A stretch of 25,122 nucleotides of DNA from CAZSIA01 sp045126355 (GCA_045126355.1 JBGVOE010000055.1:1-25122), one strand, 5' to 3'; numbered from the stretch's first letter, positions 16,901-23,244 are shown. Numbers and translations are program-made. Notes: generated from the sequence alone by a model not told the origin.

Positions 16901-18374
16901 CACCTTCAACATAGAAATATGCATGTTTTTCAGTAATAACAACTTCCCATGCTACTTCTTGATTAGCAAAGATTTCAGCTCTACCTGATTTAGCCTTATG
17001 AGAACCATTAAATGCATATGCTGCTTTATATGAACCATTAGTATCATCATCCCATAATAAGAATCTATTATCGAAGTTTGAGTTATCTAATGAGAATTGA
17101 ATATGTGGATTATGACCAGCACTAGTAATTTTAAATTTACCACTTACAGAGAAGTTATTTGCTAAAGCTTCTCCATTAACTCTAATCAAATTATTAGTAC
17201 TTGCAACACCTTCAGTTAATGCGATATCAAATGAAGTAGTATTTAAGAATGAAGTATCAACAGATAAATCTAAGCCTGCTTCAACTAATAATTCATGATA
17301 AATTAAATAGTTTTCTAATTTTGGATGAGTTTGATCTCTAAAGAAATCTAAATTAACTTTAATACCTTCAGTATAGCAATATGAAGTAGCATCAACAAAT
17401 ACTAAATGTTCATTTGCTTCACAGTAAGCTTTCATCTTATCATTAACTGCAGTAATGAAATCATAAGATGCTTGATTGAAGTTTCCACCACCGATTGCAT
17501 ATCCACGTGGTTCGATTGCAAAATAATAAACCTTAGTCTCTGGTAATCTTGCATGGAATTCTTCTAATAATCTCTTTGTATTATTAACACATTGATTAAC
17601 GTTTTCTCTATCATCATAAAGGTTATTAGTACCTAAATGCATAACGATATTCTTAGGTGCAACAGGGTAAACTAAGCGTTTAGCGAAAATTTCCCAGTCA
17701 GTTGTAGTTGATGAACTAACACCGTGAGTATATACGTTTTCGTTACCACCATATAATTGATAGAAATCTGACCAGAATTCAGTATCGAAGAAAGAGTCAC
17801 CGATAAATAATGTTCCACCAGTTGGCTTACCATCATTTAACCAATTAGCTTCTACTGAGTTAACTCTACCTAAATACCAGTTTGCAGTTTCAACACCTTT
17901 TTTATCAGTGTAAACTTCAGAAGTAACAGTAAATGTTGTACTGTGATGTTCTGTTTTAGCTTCTACTGTAGCTACAGATGCTCTATTAGCTGAAAAATAG
18001 CCATCTTCATATTTGATAACATTGTTATCTACTACAGTATATGTAATTTCAGAAGCATGTTCTGGTTTTGTAAATACAGGTTGTGGTGTATCAGGGAATT
18101 CAGTATAAATTTTCATATCTGGAATTATTAATTCACCATATTTTTCCTTTTCTGGATCCACAGGAGTAACAGTTGGTCCTTCTGTTGGAGTGTCCGTAGG
18201 TTGTTCTGTAGGTTGTTCTGTTGGTGTATCAGTTGGTTCAGTTGGTCCTTCTGTTGGTGTATCAGTTGGCGCAACAACTGTAGTTTTATCATCTTCAGTT
18301 GGTGTGTCAGTTGTACAACTAACCAATAAGAAAACACTTAATAACATTAAACCTAAAATTAAAGTTTTTCTCAT
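13974..18374 (-). CDS. Giant SGNH hydrolase lipoprotein with six tandem jelly-roll-like repeats
   Basis: This is a 1466-residue surface lipoprotein. The signal ends LLVSC (C20). A Thr/Pro linker of repeated TPTE/QPT units covers about 35-72. An Ig-like domain covers about 80-155. The SGNH domain (about 185-370) has LFIGDSFFD (S194), HLGTNN (N250) and RDQTHP (D347, H350), with a complete triad. Six repeats of about 180 residues fill 378-1463. Each has SGK, NPHIQFSL-like, NRFLLWD, an Asp/Asn-rich loop, YFYxNGxLE and an AEAWAxVLAREE linker. AGGAG (18386-18390) precedes ATG 18374. As first gene of the surface operon it sits directly under the operator-bearing promoter. Probable role: a cell-surface esterase with a multivalent binding stalk. 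The substrate is inferred only as an acylated glycan or lipid. Confidence 0.92.
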   Translation of the reverse strand: MRKTLILGLMLLSVFLLVSCTTDTPTEDDKTTVVAPTDTPTEGPTEPTDTPTEQPTEQPTDTPTEGPTVTPVDPEKEKYGELIIPDMKIYTEFPDTPQPVFTKPEHASEITYTVVDNNVIKYEDGYFSANRASVATVEAKTEHHSTTFTVTSEVYTDKKGVETANWYLGRVNSVEANWLNDGKPTGGTLFIGDSFFDTEFWSDFYQLYGGNENVYTHGVSSSTTTDWEIFAKRLVYPVAPKNIVMHLGTNNLYDDRENVNQCVNNTKRLLEEFHARLPETKVYYFAIEPRGYAIGGGNFNQASYDFITAVNDKMKAYCEANEHLVFVDATSYCYTEGIKVNLDFFRDQTHPKLENYLIYHELLVEAGLDLSVDTSFLNTTSFDIALTEGVASTNNLIRVNGEALANNFSVSGKFKITSAGHNPHIQFSLDNSNFDNRFLLWDDDTNGSYKAAYAFNGSHKAKSGRAEIFANQEVAWEVVITEKHAYFYVEGELEFVFLNINAKMFVIGAEKVGVSFYDIKAVTNKDAEAWANVLAREEVAKYENSDITDAKAEIYVKEVPVISTESFEIAQTEGVAATNQQILVNGEAITHNYAVSGKLKIGTAGANPHIQFSLDDTNFQNRFLLWDNDTNGSFVAAYAFGGSHNPGSGKASVAAGEEVLWELVTTEKHSYFYINGELEFVFLNFNARSLVIGAEKTQVSVYDIQVVIPEQTEAWAAVLARIPVAYYEASSDGEAKAIVYDKANIKTTGFEIAETTGVAATNQHIIADAEYITHNYSVSGKLNITSGGNNPHIQFSLDDTNFNNRFLLWDNNTKGTFTAAYAFNGGHKAGSGKASVVAGEEVAWELVTTEKHSYFYINGKLEFVFLNFNARSLVIGAEKTAVSFYDINTVTSANAEAWAAVLAREEIAEYENSEDTEVKAIVYVKVQSTTTEFDIPQTVGINNTNREILVDNTPLSNNYAVSGKLKIGTVGDNPHIQFLLAKDNRFLLWDNDNNGTFVPGYQHLGTHKNNLGKAAPKAGEEVAWELVTTEKNAYFYVNGVLEFIFLNINSTSLNIGAEKTQVSFYEINTITKEHNADAWAEVLNRGEIYFYENSLETEAKVVKYDSSVVNTTAFDIAKTTGVAATNHYIVSKGNIISNNYSVSGKLTIGESDTNPHIQFSLDGNNGPNRFLLWDDNTDGTYISSYAFQGKYSKASGQASVVAGQEITWEVVTTEKHSYFYINGQLEFVFLNFNAKMLVIGAEKVAINVYDIKTVTSADADAWANVLAREEIAKLEATESTELKAWHADTKVLNFDRPAGNGTTGRLGVYRDGEAVTTKYAISGKLKIASHASNNPHFSFFVAGTTSRFILWDNNGDGTFNAAYNFAGKQVGGLGKELFKVGEEITWEVVATEKHAYFYVNGRLELVLLNANTSCFEINCTRSGVQFYDINVTLSTDAEAWASVLAREEVASYEASTETEAKAVVVA
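13986..17243 (-). repeat. Six tandem repeats of about 540-555 bp inside the giant SGNH gene
   Basis: Approximate copies, in coding order: R1 17243-16695, R2 16691-16143, R3 16139-15594, R4 15590-15051, R5 15047-14505, R6 14504-13986. The SGK anchor recurs at residues 411, 596, 779, 962, 1143 and 1322, a spacing of 179-185. R2 and R3 are nearly identical in DNA over long stretches, for example 16298-16400 against 15750-15852. R6 is the most divergent. The fold is probably a concanavalin-like sandwich: alternating strands ending in YFYINGxLEFVFLN and VSFYDI. Confidence 0.9.
18159..18290 (-). repeat. Low-complexity Thr/Pro linker repeat
   Basis: This codes for residues of about 28-72 of the giant SGNH lipoprotein, in units such as DTPTEGPTEP and EQPTEQPT. 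The DNA repeats in multiples of three bases, so copy changes keep the frame. Such linkers usually lift the catalytic domain off the membrane. Confidence 0.8.
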
Positions 18375-18409
18375 TTTAAAAAATTCTCCTTTATATTATT
18401 TATAATAAT

Positions 18410-18438
18410 ATTATACACGTGTAACCGGTTTCTGTCAA
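18410..18438 (-). promoter_or_regulatory. Consensus promoter of the exported-protein operon
   Basis: On the minus strand TTGACA (18433-18438), exactly 17 bases and TATAAT (18410-18415): all twelve bases match the sigma-A consensus. The expected transcript start is near 18403, giving a leader of about 30 bases before ATG 18374. Confidence 0.9.
18420..18433. promoter_or_regulatory. LacI/CcpA-type operator within the promoter spacer
   Basis: TGTAACCGGTTTCT (plus strand) is a near-palindrome centred on CCGG. Read as AGAAACCGGTTACA on the minus strand, it fits the catabolite-responsive element pattern TGWNANCGNTNWCA at all but the first fixed base. It fills the space between -35 and -10, so a bound repressor would block the promoter. 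The binder could be CcpA or a local LacI-family regulator; none is encoded in the window. Confidence 0.65.
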
Positions 18439-18482
18439 ATGATATCGTATTATGTCGAAAAAATAAAAAACACGATATCATT
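18438..18482. repeat. 11-bp perfect inverted repeat linking the GH31 terminator and the operon promoter
   Basis: AATGATATCGT at 18438-18448 and its exact reverse complement at 18472-18482 are 23 bases apart. The first arm touches the -35 box of the operon promoter. The second overlaps one arm of the GH31 terminator stem. Confidence 0.7.
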
Positions 18483-18501
18483 ATTAATTTTGATACCGTG
18501 T
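18458..18501 (-). terminator. Rho-independent terminator of the GH31 gene
   Basis: A 10-bp stem (18470-18479 with 18492-18501, one G-U pair, 12-nt loop) is followed on the minus strand by TTTTTTATTTTTT. Confidence 0.9.
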
Positions 18502-18510
18502 AAATTTATA

Positions 18511-20925
18511 TTATTTACTTCTAATCATTTCTAATAAACTAGCTTTACTTATATCAGTTAAATTAGAATGTTTTACGTGATAGCTAAGCTCTTTTTTAGT
18601 ATTTGATTTAACAAGATTATGATAAAGATCATTTCTTACTGGATTAATATCATCTAAATACATTAATCTTGTTAAAATATCACGTCTCATTTTACTTACT
18701 TTATCAATTTCACTAGGAATATATGTAATACTTACTTCTTCATTCATTTTAACATTATTAACAGTTATTTCTAAAAACTCTCCACTAGTAGTATAAGACA
18801 CTAAATTAGCCCCCAAAACTTTTACCTCTAAAGCCTTATGAACATTTAAAATTTTAAATGAATATAATCTATCTTTTTGATATACTTCTTTACTTCCTCT
18901 AACTTTAATACTGATTTGATTTTTCTTGTTAGTAAATGTTGTTTTTAATAATTTTTCATTATCATCATCTTCTAATAAAACATATTTACCATAACCCATA
19001 GATGTTGTGATACTTAAATATTTAGGATTACTATAACCGTTACCAATATTATTTTTATCAATTACGAAGAAAGCTCCTTTTTTAATAAATACTGGCATAT
19101 CGCCTGTTTCTCTTATTACGTTAATAATGCTACTTCCTTTATACTCATAACCATATTTTAAATCATAATAAGTTCCTCTAGGGAAATATACTTCTCTTTG
19201 ATTTAAATCATTTGCGTCCTTTCTTTCGATATAAGGAGCTACTAATAAATCATTTGCAAAATAATATTCGCTCTCGCTATACTTATAAGCTAATTCATCA
19301 GTAGGATGAGCGTAATATAATGGTTCAATTAAACCTACTCCTTTTAAAGTTGTCTTTAATGAGTAACTATAAATATATGGAATCATTTGATGTCTTAATC
19401 TTAAATACTTATTAGCTATTTCACCATATCCATTTAAATACAGGCTAGGTTCTTTTGAATATACTTCATCACAAGAACTATGAATACGAAGTACAGGAGA
19501 GAATACTCCAAATTGAATAAATTTTAAATATAAGTCTCCATCTTTAACACCATGCATATGTCCACCAATATCATGACTCCAATAAGTAAAACCAATATTA
19601 GTTGCCATAGATGTTGTTTTTACTAAATATTTTAAACTCGCAAATGTTTGGAAACTATCTCCAGAAAATCCTAAAGGATAACGATGTCCTCCTACACCAC
19701 AACAACGCGATAGTATCACAGGTCTATTAGTATTTTGTGCTCTATCTCGATAAAAATAGTGATTGCATAACCATAAAGGAGTTAAGCCTGGAAATTTTGA
19801 AATAAAACCTTGTTGCCAATCAATCCACCAGAAATCTACACCTTTTCCTTCATAATAATTTAGTACTTCTTCAAAATACATCTTACGATTTTCTTCATCA
19901 GTTAAATCAAAAGGAACATCTTCTTTACTAGCTGGATCAATCCCAATACGGCGCGCACATCTTTCATATAAATCTTCATAAAAACTTATTCCATCAGCTG
20001 GATGAAGATTTAAAGTGACATGTAATCCTCTAGATTTTAAATCAGATAAAAATTGTTCATAATTAGGAAATAATTTTTTATTCCAAGTGTACCCTGTCCA
20101 ACCAAAACTCCAAGAATTTCCGTCATGCCAAGCTTTTGGATAATATTTATGTTCTTTAGCATTTATATCTTTAATAAATTCTTCTTTAGGCATTTCGATA
20201 TCAGTAAATAAATTTCTACCATTAGATGGTGAATAATGCCAGTCCATATCAATAGTAGCTACAGTAAAAGGAATATTTTCATAAATAAATTTATCCATTA
20301 AATATAAATACTTTTCTTGAGAATAGGCATAAAATCTACTCCACCAGTTACCAAATACATACTTAGGTAATTTAGGTGGATATAAAGATAGTTCAAAAAA
20401 ATCTTTAACAGCACTTCTATAATCATTAGGATAAAAGAAAACATATAAATCCAATTCATCTTTATTGATATGAGAAAAATTCATTTCTGAATCAAAACAA
20501 TATGAATCACTATCAAAAAGTAATGCAACACCATTTCTAGAACAAATTCCATCATTAATCTTAGAGTTAACGTGTTTTAATGTTTGAATGTCTCCATCCA
20601 TACCATCAACAGTTTCATATGTTCCACCTAAGTTGAAATCATTATTTAATTTAATACATTCATTATGATATTTAATATAAGATTCTTCTACCACACCACT
20701 AAAATATAGTTTATAAGTATCTAAACAAACAACTAAAAATTCATCTTGATATTCTACCTTATAATTAACTTTAGGAAAATATCTATTCATTATTTTTTGT
20801 GTAGGGTAATCATTAAAATCACCTTCAGATTTTTCGATACGAATAATACCTTTTTTTAATACACTAATTCTAAAATTTTTATATAAAATAATAGAATTTT
20901 CGTTTGTTTTTGAATTAAAATTCAT
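18511..20925 (-). CDS. Glycoside hydrolase family 31 (alpha-glycosidase)
   Basis: This protein of about 804 residues has no signal peptide and is probably cytoplasmic. The N-terminal beta domain (about 1-180) includes NLGGTYETVDGMDG, the galactose-mutarotase-like part of GH31. The barrel starts at PKYVFGNWWSR and has ATIDMDWHY. The predicted nucleophile is D369 in DFWWIDWQQG, and the acid/base is D423 in GFSGDSFQ, followed by YWSHDIGGHM. C-terminal beta domains complete it. GH31 enzymes retain alpha-linkages; WWIDWQQG differs from the WxDMNE of classical alpha-glucosidases, so specificity is open. Start choice: ATG 20925 or GTG 20934. A stop lies just upstream, and neither has a near ribosome binding site. 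AGAAAGGAG is at 20969-20977, beyond a small hairpin. Confidence 0.9.
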   Translation of the reverse strand: MNFNSKTNENSIILYKNFRISVLKKGIIRIEKSEGDFNDYPTQKIMNRYFPKVNYKVEYQDEFLVVCLDTYKLYFSGVVEESYIKYHNECIKLNNDFNLGGTYETVDGMDGDIQTLKHVNSKINDGICSRNGVALLFDSDSYCFDSEMNFSHINKDELDLYVFFYPNDYRSAVKDFFELSLYPPKLPKYVFGNWWSRFYAYSQEKYLYLMDKFIYENIPFTVATIDMDWHYSPSNGRNLFTDIEMPKEEFIKDINAKEHKYYPKAWHDGNSWSFGWTGYTWNKKLFPNYEQFLSDLKSRGLHVTLNLHPADGISFYEDLYERCARRIGIDPASKEDVPFDLTDEENRKMYFEEVLNYYEGKGVDFWWIDWQQGFISKFPGLTPLWLCNHYFYRDRAQNTNRPVILSRCCGVGGHRYPLGFSGDSFQTFASLKYLVKTTSMATNIGFTYWSHDIGGHMHGVKDGDLYLKFIQFGVFSPVLRIHSSCDEVYSKEPSLYLNGYGEIANKYLRLRHQMIPYIYSYSLKTTLKGVGLIEPLYYAHPTDELAYKYSESEYYFANDLLVAPYIERKDANDLNQREVYFPRGTYYDLKYGYEYKGSSIINVIRETGDMPVFIKKGAFFVIDKNNIGNGYSNPKYLSITTSMGYGKYVLLEDDDNEKLLKTTFTNKKNQISIKVRGSKEVYQKDRLYSFKILNVHKALEVKVLGANLVSYTTSGEFLEITVNNVKMNEEVSITYIPSEIDKVSKMRRDILTRLMYLDDINPVRNDLYHNLVKSNTKKELSYHVKHSNLTDISKASLLEMIRSK

Positions 20926-20934
20926 AAAAATCAC

Positions 20935-20977
20935 AAAATCAAATCTATAAAATTAGATTTAATTATATCTCCTTTCT
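20935..20977 (-). promoter_or_regulatory. Displaced ribosome binding site and hairpin before GH31
   Basis: On the minus strand AGAAAGGAG (20977-20969) is followed by eight bases, then a 7-bp hairpin AAATCTA/TAGATTT (20954-20960 with 20941-20947, 6-nt loop) and six bases before GTG 20934. The linear gap to GTG is 34 bases and to ATG 20925 is 43. It repeats the arrangement at 13925-13968. Confidence 0.5.
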
Positions 20978-21017
20978 ATTAAAGATAAATATTAATAATC
21001 GTTATCTCTCATAAAAT

Positions 21018-21046
21018 ATTGTAACCGAAGTAAAAATACTTTTCAA
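21018..21046 (-). promoter_or_regulatory. Promoter of GH31 with operator half-site
   Basis: TTGAAA (21041-21046), a 17-base spacer and TACAAT (21018-21023) lie on the minus strand. CGGTTACA (21019-21026) overlaps the -10 box. It is identical to the half-site of the operator at 18420-18433. Confidence 0.65.
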
Positions 21047-21075
21047 TTTGTTTATGTATAATAAATTAAACATGT

Positions 21076-21108
21076 TATAATATTATAAACTAATAAAGTT
21101 AAAGGGGG
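21076..21108 (+). promoter_or_regulatory. -10 box and ribosome binding site of the small membrane protein gene
   Basis: TATAAT lies at 21076-21081 and AAAGGGGG at 21101-21108. I could not find a good -35. The strong binding site supports translation from TTG 21114 or 21117. Confidence 0.5.
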
Positions 21109-21113
21109 TATTA

Positions 21114-21341
21114 TTGTTGGATACAAATGCTTTAGGATTAATATGTGGAATTGTCGCAATAATTTTTGGGATAGCGTGTTTTAAATGGCCAGAATTTTTT
21201 TGGAAAATTAATAAATATTCAGATGGCGGAAGCCCTTCGAAATATTTTATAAATAAGAAAAAAGCAACTGGAATCTTTTCGATAATAGGTGGAATTTTCT
21301 TGATTATCCTTTCAATAATATTACTAATTAATAAAAAGTAA
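21114..21341 (+). CDS. Small two-helix membrane protein, DUF6199-like
   Basis: This protein has about 75 residues and starts at TTG. TTG 21114 is five bases after AAAGGGGG, and TTG 21117 gives the usual eight; I cannot choose between them. It has a hydrophobic helix (about 6-24), then WPEFFWKINKY and PSKYFINKKKATG, then a second helix (about 51-72) and a Lys end. The pattern of helix, P-E-x-x-W-K, P-S-x-Y and a second Gly-rich helix resembles DUF6199 proteins, whose function is unknown. It has its own terminator and converges with the HAD gene. Confidence 0.72.
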   Translation: MLDTNALGLICGIVAIIFGIACFKWPEFFWKINKYSDGGSPSKYFINKKKATGIFSIIGGIFLIILSIILLINKK

Positions 21342-21375
21342 TTATCAAAAAATGTTAAAATTATATGGAATAAAT

Positions 21376-21397
21376 AAACTGCTTTGGCAGTTTTTTT
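21376..21397 (+). terminator. Rho-independent terminator of the small membrane protein gene
   Basis: A 7-bp stem AAACTGC/GCAGTTT (21376-21382 with 21387-21393) has a tetraloop and T to 21397. Confidence 0.88.
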
Positions 21398-21405
21398 ATT
21401 TAAAC

Positions 21406-21429
21406 AAAAAAATAGGATTTCTCCTATTT
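21406..21429 (-). terminator. Rho-independent terminator of the HAD gene
   Basis: An 8-bp stem AAATAGGA/TCCTATTT (21410-21417 with 21422-21429) is followed on the minus strand by T. It includes the stop codon of the HAD gene at 21424-21426. Confidence 0.85.
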
Positions 21430-22260
21430 CTTTAATAATTCTGATTCTTTATTGATTAGTGTTTCTAAAATTGATACTTGTGTGATGATTAATTTAACAA
21501 TCTTATCAAGGTCACTATTAACTGAATAGTCGCCACGACAAATATAGTTAACTCTTTCATCTTCAAACAGTGGATAAACTTTCTCTTTCTTACCCTTGGG
21601 ATAAATAGCAATAGACTTTCCACCTTTTTCTTTAACTAACGTCATACAAGGAATATCAGTAAGTCCATCACCGATATAAATAATATTTCTAAACGGAACA
21701 CGTTTAGGACCAATTCTTGAATTTACACCTACATCATCATGAGAATTTAATGCGCCCTTAACTACACGGAAAACAAATTGTGTTTTAGCAGTATAGTTGA
21801 TTGCAATCTTAGGCCAAGTTGCAATACCATCTTCATTATATAAAAATTCACATGCATAAATTTCTTTAAATTCTTTCGCAATAGATGTTCCTTCAATAAT
21901 TTCTTTAGTTCCACTTGATACTATATAATGTTCAACTTTAACTCCTAATTCTTCAGCATAAGAATTAATGCGTTTAAACCAAGCAGTAACCCCTTCGTAA
22001 AGTTTGACTTCTTTCCCTAATTTATTCAGAAAATCTTTTGTTAATGGAATACCTTTTTCCTTAGACTTTTCAATCATCATATACATATAAGAAAGGATTT
22101 TTTCCATTCCTGTTTTTTTTGCTAGTGCATCAGTTTCTCCCCAGAATTCAGCTGGCGTCATTCCTAAAGTAGGAATAAAAGAAAAGTTTTGCATATCGTC
22201 AGTTGCCAGTGTTTTATCAAAATCGTATAAAATAGCCACAATAGGTTGTTTTTTAGCCAT
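21424..22260 (-). CDS. HAD superfamily phosphatase (phosphoserine phosphatase-like)
   Basis: This is a 278-residue cytoplasmic protein. HAD motif I is LYDFDKTL (near residues 12-19), with nucleophile Asp and general acid Asp. Motif II is YIVSSGTKE. Motif IV is IYIGDGLTDIP, with the metal-binding Asp pair. A large insert after motif I (about 25-95, with FIPTLGMTPAEFWGE) would form the alpha-helical cap. The enzyme should remove phosphate from a small metabolite with Mg2+; the substrate is not known. Start choice: GTG 22269 is in frame but lies within GAGGTGA, which is the ribosome binding site for ATG 22260 (MAKKQPIVA). Confidence 0.87.
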   Translation of the reverse strand: MAKKQPIVAILYDFDKTLATDDMQNFSFIPTLGMTPAEFWGETDALAKKTGMEKILSYMYMMIEKSKEKGIPLTKDFLNKLGKEVKLYEGVTAWFKRINSYAEELGVKVEHYIVSSGTKEIIEGTSIAKEFKEIYACEFLYNEDGIATWPKIAINYTAKTQFVFRVVKGALNSHDDVGVNSRIGPKRVPFRNIIYIGDGLTDIPCMTLVKEKGGKSIAIYPKGKKEKVYPLFEDERVNYICRGDYSVNSDLDKIVKLIITQVSILETLINKESELLKK

Positions 22261-22278
22261 AAACTTCACCTCAACTTG

Positions 22279-22307
22279 ATTATATCACGATAATAACAAA
22301 AAGTAAA
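22279..22307 (-). promoter_or_regulatory. Promoter of the HAD gene
   Basis: TTTACT (22302-22307), a 17-base spacer and TATAAT (22279-22284) lie on the minus strand. Confidence 0.6.
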
Positions 22308-22389
22308 ATAATTATAATATTACTAACTTTTTTTTAACAGGAGTAACATTATTTCAAAGAGTTTTAATCATAATTACCACAAGATATGA

Positions 22390-23244
22390 TTATTTCACAG
22401 CACCATCAATCATACCTTTAACTATATGTTTTTGCCATACTATATAAATAATTACAATAGGTATTAAACACATCGTAATAATTGCCATAGTAGCACCCAA
22501 GTCAACTTGCCCATAACTTCCTTGCAAATATTGAATATGTACCGGAATAGTCATGTATTTTGTTCTATCTAATACTAAATAAGGAAGTAAATAATCATTC
22601 CATATCCACATGATTTCTAAGATAGCTACTGATATAAACATCGGTTTACAAATTGGTAATACAATCTTAAAAAAAGTTTGTAGCGGATTACAACCATCTA
22701 TTGCAGCAGCTTCTTCAATTTCAATTGGTATACTCTTAATAAATCCAGTAAACATAAATATTGCTAATCCAGCACCGAATCCTAAATAAATAATTGAAAT
22801 AGTATAAGGAGTATTGAAATTAAACATATCTGCTGTTTTTGATAGTGTATACATAACCATTTGAAAAGGAACTATCATCGAAAATATACACAAATTATAA
22901 ATAAGTTTTGTAAATTTACTTCCTACTCTTGCAATATACCACGCAGCCATTGAAGTGCAAAATAATATTAAAACTGTTGATGTTATGGTCACAATCACAC
23001 TATTTATAAAAGCTTTTATAAATGGGTAATTACCAAATGTAAGTCCAACTACATAATTATCAATTCCTGCAAAAAAATCACCTTTTGGAATTGAAAAAAA
23101 TGATACTCCCATTCCTGTATTTGTTTTAAAAGAATTTAAAAAAACAACTATCACTGGTGCAATAAATAGAACAGCCACAATGATTAATACTATTAACAAT
23201 AACGTGTTTTTTACTTTCTCAAGTTTACGGTAATTTTGAATCAC
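22390..23244 (-). CDS. Carbohydrate ABC transporter permease (MalG/AraQ type)
   Basis: This is a 284-residue inner-membrane protein with about six transmembrane segments (the first near 13-36, the last near 250-270). The ATPase-docking EAA loop is EEAAAIDGCNPLQTFFKIVLP (about 177-197). It pairs with the preceding permease to form the sugar channel of a family-1 (CUT1) importer. It starts at GTG 23244, nine bases after GGGAGGT, and shares that base with the TAG stop of the upstream permease, so translation is probably coupled. The transported sugar cannot be read. No clear terminator follows, though a 7-bp stem without a T run lies at 22366-22391. Confidence 0.92.
   Translation of the reverse strand: MIQNYRKLEKVKNTLLLIVLIIVAVLFIAPVIVVFLNSFKTNTGMGVSFFSIPKGDFFAGIDNYVVGLTFGNYPFIKAFINSVIVTITSTVLILFCTSMAAWYIARVGSKFTKLIYNLCIFSMIVPFQMVMYTLSKTADMFNFNTPYTISIIYLGFGAGLAIFMFTGFIKSIPIEIEEAAAIDGCNPLQTFFKIVLPICKPMFISVAILEIMWIWNDYLLPYLVLDRTKYMTIPVHIQYLQGSYGQVDLGATMAIITMCLIPIVIIYIVWQKHIVKGMIDGAVK

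Noticed and set aside
13986..17243. CRISPR-like or mobile-repeat reading of the tandem repeats
   Set aside because: The repeats are about 545 bp long, contiguous, in frame and encode a conserved domain. There are no short repeats with unique spacers.
18190..18405. Plus-strand open frame with repeated SVGCSVG-like residues
   Set aside because: It is the reverse-strand image of the Thr/Pro linker of the giant lipoprotein, with no ribosome binding site and no plausible protein.
20978..21113. Riboswitch or small RNA between GH31 and the small membrane protein gene
   Set aside because: The stretch is AT-rich and is explained by two divergent promoters. I see no conserved riboswitch core.
22366..22391. 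Terminator after the MalG-type permease
   Set aside because: The 7-bp stem AATCATA/TATGATT is not followed by T on the minus strand.
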